Below, in pieces: positions 56,696 to 64,000 of a stretch of DNA of 64,000 nt. Origin of the DNA: Antedon bifida (Eukaryota; Echinodermata; Crinoidea; Comatulida; Antedonidae). Position numbers and translations under genes: made by a program. The first letter of the stretch is position 1, and each line of letters opens with the position of its first letter. The notes beneath the pieces were generated by a model that did not search any database, had not been told where the DNA came from, and worked only from the letters and a program-made list of their open reading frames with translations. The stretch is from NCBI GenBank assembly GCA_963402885.1, contig OY727097.1:28017401-28081400 (forward strand), given 5' to 3'.

Positions 56696-59600
56696 TTAAG
56701 CTGTGAATTCAGTAGCTGCATCTTTTGCTAAGGATTCACCAAGAGATATGACAACAAGAGGTGAAAGTTCAACCATACGGTCTACCATAGCCGGCAAGTT
56801 TGAGCCATCAGCAGCTTCAGAAATGTTGTGGTATACTGTCTGCTGCTCGGAAGGGTTTGCCTCGATGATTCCAACTATCTCTTCTACAGCGGTTGCAGAT
56901 TCCTGGTACAATGCTGGAACAGTGACAGAGATCTGTTTATCAATACTTCCACCACTGATCTGTGCATCAACACTGCCACCAGTGATCTGTGCATCAACAC
57001 TGCCACCAGTGATCTGTTGATCAATACTGCCACCAGTGACCTGTTTATCAATACTGCCACCAGTGTTTTGGGGTGCAGTTCCCTGACTTGCCTTGAGCAG
57101 CTTACGGGCTCTCTTTTTTAATGTTGATACTATAGGCAATGTAAAAACTTTACAAAGCTCTGCATACGCTTTCGGGCTTTCCTTGTACACTTTCATCGCC
57201 AGTGACATTACACCCTCTTTATACCGTCTGCCCTCTTTCTTATTAACTCCAGTTATCTGAGATACAAAAAAATCTAGAGTTGTTCCACTAATATGGTTTT
57301 TAGCTAGCTTTATTAAATGCTCCTCAGAATTATCGCATTCTATCGTCTTCGACACTTTATCTTTTAGAGCTTCTACTCTTTTTCGAAGTCGGCATATTTG
57401 TACTCGTTGTCTTCTAGAAGTTTTTTGGGAATCTAGACACCGTTTAACCAATGTTTGCATTTTGTATCTCTCCATCTGGTGGCTCAAAATTTCTTTTTCC
57501 ATCTCTTCCCTCTCACTTAGCAACGATTGTATCTGCTGCTGATCTTTGGTCAGCTGAGGTTTTTGATTCGGTGATTGAACGTAGGCAACTTGTTCTATAG
57601 GTACAACTGAAATAAACATATAACAGTATTAAATATAACAATATTAAATATAACAGTATTAAATATAACAGTATTAAATATAACAGTATTAAATATAACA
57701 ATATTAAATATAACAGTATTAAATATAACAGTATTAAATATAACAATATTAAATATAACAATATTAAATATAACAGTACTAAATATAACAGTATTAAATA
57801 TAACAGTATTAAATATAACAGTATTAAATATAACAGTATTAAATATAACAGTATTAAATATAACAGTATTAAATATAACAGTATTAAATATAACAGTATT
57901 AAATATAACAATATTAAATATAACAATATTAAATATAACAATATTAAATATAACAGTATTAAATATAACAGTATTAAATATAACAGTATTAAATATAACA
58001 ACATTAAATATAAAAACATTAAATATAACAATATCAAATATGCATATACAAAACAATACTATGAATACAGGTGCAAAGATTGTGCAGAAGATAATATTAC
58101 TCTATTATTAACATCATTACATTTTAAGAAAATGATAACCACTGTACACTGTTTTGGTATCACTAGTTTAACATTGTAAAGCTGCTTGTTTATCTGATAA
58201 TAATCTCTCCCTAAATATTATACTACAAACATTTACATGATGTACGCCATTTGAAACACAGACATGTAAAGCTCGTCTACACTATCAAACCACAACAGTT
58301 TGACAAAAAATTTGGTAGTGATGTGCCCAAATATGGTAGTGATATGACATCATCCATTGGTCACATTTTTTGTCACATAATAAGACAAACTTAAGGTTTG
58401 TTTGATTATATTAAAAACATGGCTTTGATAAATAGTTATAAAAAAAGTTTTTTCATTTAAAATGATAAAACAACTAGGAAAATACTTTACCTATTGTACT
58501 CTGTTGGTTTTTTCGTTTGTCCACATTTAGCTTCTGGATAGTGACAGTATTTGCGGGTTTGTTTGTTTTATCCAGAACTTCCCTCAGGATAATCACAGGA
58601 TTGTTGTTTCTCTTTCGTACATAATCGTGATCTTTGAAGATTGAAGCACCTTTGTAGAAAAAATGAATATTTTTTTTCAATTTTGATACATAAAAAAAAA
58701 ACTGAAATTGGGGAGACCAGGGCCAACCTAATTGAACTTAATCCCTCTAGCTGCTTGTTTATTGGTAAAATAAGTAAGGAATATATACATTTTGAATCAA
58801 CTATGAATGTCTACAACTTTGCAGAAAATGATTTTTTCACGCTGCTGCTCTAGCCAGCTACGTCCCATGAGGACTACTCATTCAGATATAAAGCAAGTAG
58901 CAGTTATAGTATCTAAGGCAGTTTTGCGACTTTGTAAACTCAACTATAATTTATAGATCCCAGCTGTTGGACCCAAAAAAACGTCTATGAGGGTTCACGG
59001 TTAAACGATTTTGGATTCTCACCCTTTGATTGGTTGACGTGAATCTCTAGAGGGTATTCAGTTGCATGCCTTGAGGTCACACATACAGCACATTTAAGTT
59101 CAAAATTGACCATTTTTAAATGGGCATGTGATTCATAGAACTATCTTTGATTTGTATGTATTTTTGGGATTGAAGGACATCTTTTTAATAATTAATCATA
59201 AATATATCTGAAGAAAGAACAATGATTAATTTTAAAATGTCGAGCAGCATTTTTTGTAAGAAATATTTTCAAATTCAAATTTTTTCAGCACTTTATTCAG
59301 AGAACATTTTCGCCAGTGTTGCATAGACAAATGTGTAGAAAGAAATTGAAATTGCAAATTAGCAGAAAAAGCAATTTTCATATATTTTTAAAAATCAAAT
59401 ATGATGCATTTGCATAGAAAAGACTCGCATTTCATATTATCAACAATGATATAAATTGTAATCGTTAAATATTTACTTCTTTTATTTTTAATTTTGTTCT
59501 GTGGCATGTTGTTATCTTCCTCATTTTGTACTCCGGCCACTAGCATCTCCTCATTTTGTACTCCGGCCTCTAGCATCTCATCATTTTGTACTCTGCTGGC

Positions 59601-60484
59601 CACTACCACCATCTCCTCATTTTGTACGCTGGCCACTAATGTCTGCTCGTTTTGTACTTTGGCCACCAACTTCTGCTCATTTTGTACTTTTCCCACAAAT
59701 ACCCGTCTTTTTGGTAATCTTCGTGGCGGATTTGGAACATCAAAGAGAGTCGGAATTGCATTCCAAACCAGTTTATTGGAAAATTTGAATTTCTGGGATT
59801 CTTCAAAATGTTCTGCACATAATCTACAATTTCTGTGCAAATATTCAGAACATTTCCCCCTGTAGTCTTTCCTTCTGCAGTTGTCAACCCATACAGCACA
59901 CCTATATAAATTAAACAGTAAATAAAACATAGAGAGTAATACTTTTATTATCAATTCCTTTTATTTAGTTGCTCACTGTCAGTGTCACTTTAGTCTGGTA
60001 ATCGTTTCTAACTGCACTTACTACTAGGCTAGTAGTAGCCTGCCCTCTATTTACTTAGTTAGGAGTTTGCTAACTATAATTTCTAGACTCCAGTACAGGC
60101 CTAGCTACGGTCCCTCCTTTATAATAGTGGTGGGTATAGACTAGGCAAGTCACGTAACGTAGTGTTCGACCACTCGCCTAGCCCAGCCTAGTTAGTAATC
60201 TGGGCTGTAGGCCTAGGCCAAAAGGGCATCCGGCTAAAAAGCCCAGCAGCAAGCTACTGCCGGAACCGCTACAGAGACTGAACGGTGGACCTGAATACTG
60301 AAGGCGCCCACTCCCGGCGGGTCCACGTAATACATTTTATTTGTCGTCACTAAATGACAGTAGAAAACTTTCTTCACCTTTCTTTGTCTTTTGGAAACCT
60401 GTAAAATGGTATTTTACTTCCTAGGCCTTTAGGTCTTTTGTTTTTGCAATTTATTGCCGCACAGTAAGCAGATCCAGCAACCAT
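56696..60484 (-). CDS. THAP-domain protein with P-element-transposase-like region
   Basis: Four exons (60484-60378, 59901-59477, 58649-58491, 57606-56696) join in phase to 533 residues. Residues 1-95 form a THAP zinc finger: Cys8, Cys13, Cys64 and His67 fit C-x4-C ... C-x2-H, with Trp40 and the NAIPTLF box at its end. About six copies of a VQNEEMLVAG-type repeat follow (about 105-165). A coiled coil (about 250-310) precedes a region with KEGVMSLAMKVYKESPKAYA and FTLPIVSTLKKRA (about 325-410), which resembles the N-terminal helical region of P-element/THAP9 transposases. Then come five GGSIDKQIT-type repeats (about 415-460) and an acidic end. The RNase-H-like catalytic domain is absent. It is probably a sequence-specific DNA-binding nuclear regulator derived from, or sharing a module with, P-type transposases; that role is inference. 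Confidence 0.85.
57617..58040. repeat. 15-bp minisatellite, about 28 copies
   Basis: The unit AAATATAACAGTATT repeats with almost no length change, alternating CAGTATT and CAATATT variants. It begins about 10 bp upstream of the acceptor of the last THAP exon. Because 15 is a multiple of three and the unit lacks stops, it creates long spurious open frames on the minus strand (57513-58056). Confidence 0.95.
58266..58390. mobile_element. Foldback MITE (AAGCTCTGTCTACACTATCAAAC family), copy 6, degraded
   Basis: The left end TAAAGCTCGTCTACACTATC and body AAATATGGTAGTGATATGAC are clear. The right inverted end is mostly lost (ACTTAAGGTTTG). It is in the THAP gene intron between exons 58649-58491 and 57606-56696. 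Confidence 0.75.
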
Positions 60485-62206
60485 AGTTAAAACGCAGTTT
60501 GTCTAAACGTCGTAACTCTCAAAATGCTCTTAATTCAAAATGGCGGCCGTTTTGGCTATACTGGTCGATAGATGGCTCCCTTGCTGATTTTCCCAGGTAC
60601 GTAATATTTAATGCAAGTTTTGTATTGAATTGATACGTGTAACTCAAAGAATAGAAAAATAATGACATAGAGTATACTGTTAATCTTTATTTTCCACAAT
60701 GTCCTGGTGTGGCAAGCTTAAGTTTTATCGTAAAAGAAACTTTTGGTATATACATTAAATACTTAAGATTTTCCTTGACGCTTAGTACAATTTTAAAATT
60801 TACTCTCCTAAATAAATTAAAGAGTAATTTTACATAATTAGATATAAAAGAAATTAAGAAAAACATGATAATTCACAATTTATGATATTCTTTTATCTAC
60901 TACAATATTGCTTTTTACATATATAAAAAAAATACAGAATTTACAGAGTAAATGGACGTTTTTAAGCTAAAAAATTAATTTAAAAAATTGTAAATATGCT
61001 TTTGGTTAATTAAAGGTATTATGGCCAATCGAGAAGTGTGATTTTATTATTTTTCAAGGTGTCATACTGTATTTGAATAAAGTACAAAATGCAATACATC
61101 AGTGTTCACAGATAAAGACCCATTATGTCCTGTTAATTAGCATTTAATACTGTAAATACTTTTGCTGCTAATGGCGCCCCATATTAATTATTATAAGAAA
61201 ATAACCAGACCCACGAGGGAGTTGTGGTTTCTTTTTAACCAAATAATGTTGTATACATTATATTTAAACAACATATAAGTTATTGCCTTCTTGTGAAAGG
61301 CAATTTCAAATGTGTATATCAATTATCATTTATTATTATTCAAAAATTGCTATAATGAAACATGATGGAAGGAAAACCATGTTATTGCTTCTTTTTAAGC
61401 TAATTGCTAAAAGGTAAGTTAAAGAGTACTTCAATGTTGGTTAAAATCCTCAGATAGAACTTAAAATATCAAAGTGATTATACTTATTAAGAATATATTT
61501 TGATCTAACTTTCAATTAATTGTTACAAATATTTATTTAAATCTGAACTTTATCTTTAAATTATGTCACAAAACAATTGTAGAATTAACTAATGCTTTTA
61601 CGAGATATAAAATGCTGATGGTACACATGAATGAGCACCTGCCCTATGTATTTAAATTCTGGGTACAAATCACCACAGTTTACAATTTTTCTTATTCTAA
61701 TGACACACATATGTAAATAATAATTATGGACATTATAAAAATTCAGTATAAAAATGGATAATTTAAAAAAATTATAACACCTTAATTGTAATACTTTTAG
61801 TAGTTACTGACATCTGATATTCTTTTAGTTCAAAAGTCACAATTAAAATATATTGTCATAACTGAAGTCTTTGTCAACAATGTTTAAAAAACTATTTACA
61901 TTACAAGGTATATTAGATGTGGAATACAGTATTTATAAAACCTTTTTGCATAAACATTTAGAGACAGTAAATACATTACAGGACGATTTGAAATGCATTT
62001 ATACAAAAATACTTTATTTTGACAAACTGAAGAACGTTTTATAAAAAATGTACCATTTTGGTCTCATCTAAGCGTTACATTAATTATTCATATCGCAAGT
62101 TTCTGAATGGAATGTTTATCAAAACTATGGAAGTATTTTATTTATATTTTCATTCTTTTAATAAATTAATAACTATATTTTTACATATTTCGATATAACT
62201 TTGATA
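60485..62206. other. THAP promoter and FAT4 3' region
   Basis: From 60485 to about 60600 is the THAP promoter. The rest is AT-rich and probably FAT4 3' untranslated sequence, with TTTATT (AATAAA on the minus strand) at about 60687. The sequence from 60000 to 60380 is the first THAP intron, rich in GGCCTA motifs. No further gene was found. Confidence 0.5.
60536..60547 (+). promoter_or_regulatory. YY1-type motif at the THAP promoter
   Basis: CAAAATGGCGGC matches the YY1 core consensus and lies about 52 bp upstream of the THAP start codon. YY1 sites of this kind often sit near transcription starts. A plus-strand donor (CCCAG|GTACGT) follows at 60596, so the promoter may be bidirectional. Confidence 0.45.
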
Positions 62207-63945
62207 TTACACATACTCTTCTTCGATTGTATGGTTTATATCTTGAGATATTTTTGTACAAGAATCAGAATCGGAGTCTTGTAATTGTGAAATATCTTTA
62301 AAAACTCCAACTAGTTTCTCGAATGCTGGTCCCCAGTTAAGCAACTGATCCCAGTTAAATAAACCGTTACGTTTTGAATGCGGAAGATCGTCTTCCGACA
62401 TGAACAACGTACTTAATGATCCTCCAATCGAATTAAAACCTTCGTAATTGTAAGCGACCGTAGAGTCATGATCAATTTCATCGGTTTCATTTTCTACTTC
62501 CGCTAACCGCGAGAATATTAAAGTCCCTGGTTCGAGTTCATTTCTCGTCATAGGATGTTCGGACTCGGATTCAAATTCCGAGCATGTGAAAGAGTCATTG
62601 CTCTCGTCTGATGTCGAGTCAGGCGGTTCTAACAGACGAGTTGAATCAATAAGAACGCTGCTCTTCACCCCTGTTTCGTCACCACTACTTAACGACGATA
62701 AATTGTCCATAGTACTGGCGTGACTGCCCATCATGAGGTCAGGTCGCGCAGTGTTCAAACGCTTAACCTCGTCCACAGTCAAACCAACTGGTGCATCGTT
62801 GGGAATACTATTTGGAGTGCGCATTTTTGTCTGTGATTGCGATTTTAAGTTTAGTTGATTCAATGCTGGACTTGAAGTGCGTACAGTAGGGGCGCTATAA
62901 ACGCTGTGTTGCTCGCTTGTAAGACTATATTGCGAATTAGCCCTCTTTTGTAGCAAGTCCTTTGTCGGTGATGTAGGCTGGCTATTGTGCACTGGACTAG
63001 CACGAATGTTTGGTTTAAAGCCTGCCGGACTCTGCCTAGCTGACTGTACTGGTGTACTTTCAGTCGGTAGGTAGGGGCTAGCCCGTAACAATGGATTCGG
63101 ACTTTGCCTGGACATTTGGCTAACTGGACTCTCACGATGCATACGAGCTAATAGTGGATTAGGACTACGTTTTCCATGATTATGTTTTCTACTCCTTTTA
63201 TCCATGTTGTGATAATTTCTATAATAATATGTCGCTTCAACATCTGAGGGCGCTATACTGCTAGCGTTCTCAATATCATAATGTTCAGGAACTATTTGTT
63301 CATCGATGTTGTCTTCTATCCCGATGGTAACGTCATCTGTTTCCATTATCATATTTCTAGAAATTGGGCTTATATTTGGATATTTATAACGATTAGATTC
63401 ATTTTCTAATATGTCTGGTTGTCGAAGCGTAATTTCCATATGACCTTTGACCATCGAAGGGTCATCAAATGCCATATTGTAGTGACCTGGTTGTTGATTC
63501 ATATCATCCTCAGTGCTTGAGAAAACCGAAGGACCGTTTGGTATTCCAATTTTCTTCTCCTTTCGTCGTCTCCAGAAGATGAAAAATAATAATGCAGCAA
63601 TGATTCCGGCAAGAATGATAAAGACAACGATAAGGATGATAACAAGCGAATTATCGGTATCACTTGATGAAACTTGGCACATCGGCGCACTTACATCATT
63701 ACCAACACAATCCTCATTTTCTTTACAGAATGTATCACCACATTTTGTTTGTGATGTACACTCGTAGTGCGTTCCCTTATCAATGCACGTTTCAGATTCA
63801 AGACATGGGTTTGATACGCACAAATCAACACCGACGCATCCCTTGGCAGCATTGTCTGATACGGTAGCTTCAAATGCTTCGTTACTGCCATCAAAGGGCA
63901 GCTCTTCACCATTTAAACTAAAGCTGTCCACGCAACCGTCAAACC
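62207..63945 (-). CDS. FAT4: FAT4-like giant cadherin, last coding exon (C-terminus)
   Basis: One large exon (acceptor TTGTAG at about 63946, stop TAA at 62207) encodes the last 579 residues. It starts at the end of a laminin-G domain (GCVDSFSLNGEELPF), then a Cys-rich EGF-like part (CVSNPCLESETC ... CKENEDC). One membrane segment (VIILIVVFIILAGIIAALLF, about residues 100-125) is followed by RRRKEKK. The cytoplasmic tail has the FAT4 hallmarks YDIENASSIAPSDVE, RQSPNPLL repeats, PVGLTVDEVKRLNT, SNDSFTCSEFE and FNWDQLLNWGPAFEKLVGVF, and ends EEEYV. FAT4 pairs with Dachsous to control planar polarity and growth. The tandem cadherin, other EGF and LamG exons lie beyond the right edge. A YNYEG...GSLSTL element before the NWDQLL motif resembles the beta-catenin-binding region of classical cadherins. 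Confidence 0.94.
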
Positions 63946-64000
63946 CTACAATGAAAACAAATTAATAGTAAATAATTAATTAATACAACAATAATAAAAC

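Noticed and set aside
57513..58056. Long minus-strand frames of 174 and 153 codons
   Set aside because: They are translations of the 15-bp minisatellite, whose unit length is a multiple of three and lacks stops.

Overview
The window is AT-rich animal nuclear DNA. Genes have many small exons, long introns with GT-AG boundaries, and many foldback transposons, SINE-like repeats and minisatellites. Recognisable genes are MICU3, FANCB, PFAS, a homologue of the human POLR1D isoform 2 protein, a THAP-domain gene with a P-element-transposase-like module, and the 3' end of FAT4. This gene set, together with short GGCCTA-type repeats in the non-coding DNA, suggests an invertebrate deuterostome. I would guess an echinoderm, possibly a crinoid, but the species call is inference and cannot be proven from this window.

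Layout. The left half is read on the plus strand. MICU3 (mitochondrial calcium-uptake regulator) has coding exons from 4766 to 28433; its first exon or exons, with the start codon and targeting signal, were not found. A first intron of 14.6 kb carries most of the repeats. MICU3 contains a U12-type AT-AC intron and a candidate in-frame 15-nt microexon. Between MICU3 and FANCB lies a satellite of about 6.6 kb, with some 34 monomers of about 195 bp. Each monomer is itself an imperfect palindrome bounded by TA, so the array looks like a tandemly amplified MITE with higher-order structure. It ends about 260 bp before the FANCB start. FANCB (36879-40464) is complete in eight exons and converges with PFAS (49599-41084, minus strand, 21 coding exons, 1355 aa).

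The right half is all minus strand: PFAS, the POLR1D-isoform-2 homologue (55723-53663), the THAP gene (60484-56696) and the last coding exon of FAT4 (63945-62207), which runs off the right edge. The region upstream of PFAS carries a DNA transposon of about 780 bp with long terminal inverted repeats and several weak first-exon candidates.

The genes do not form a pathway. MICU3 tunes mitochondrial calcium entry, FANCB belongs to the Fanconi core complex, PFAS performs step 4 of purine synthesis and FAT4 is a giant cadherin. The most distinctive features are the palindromic satellite next to the FANCB promoter, the unusual splicing of MICU3, the strongly extended POLR1D-isoform-2-like protein as an apparently stand-alone gene, the catalytic-domain-less THAP/P-element protein, and a cadherin-like motif in the FAT4 tail. 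Exon coordinates were read by hand from splice sites, reading phase and family similarity, and may be off by a base or two.
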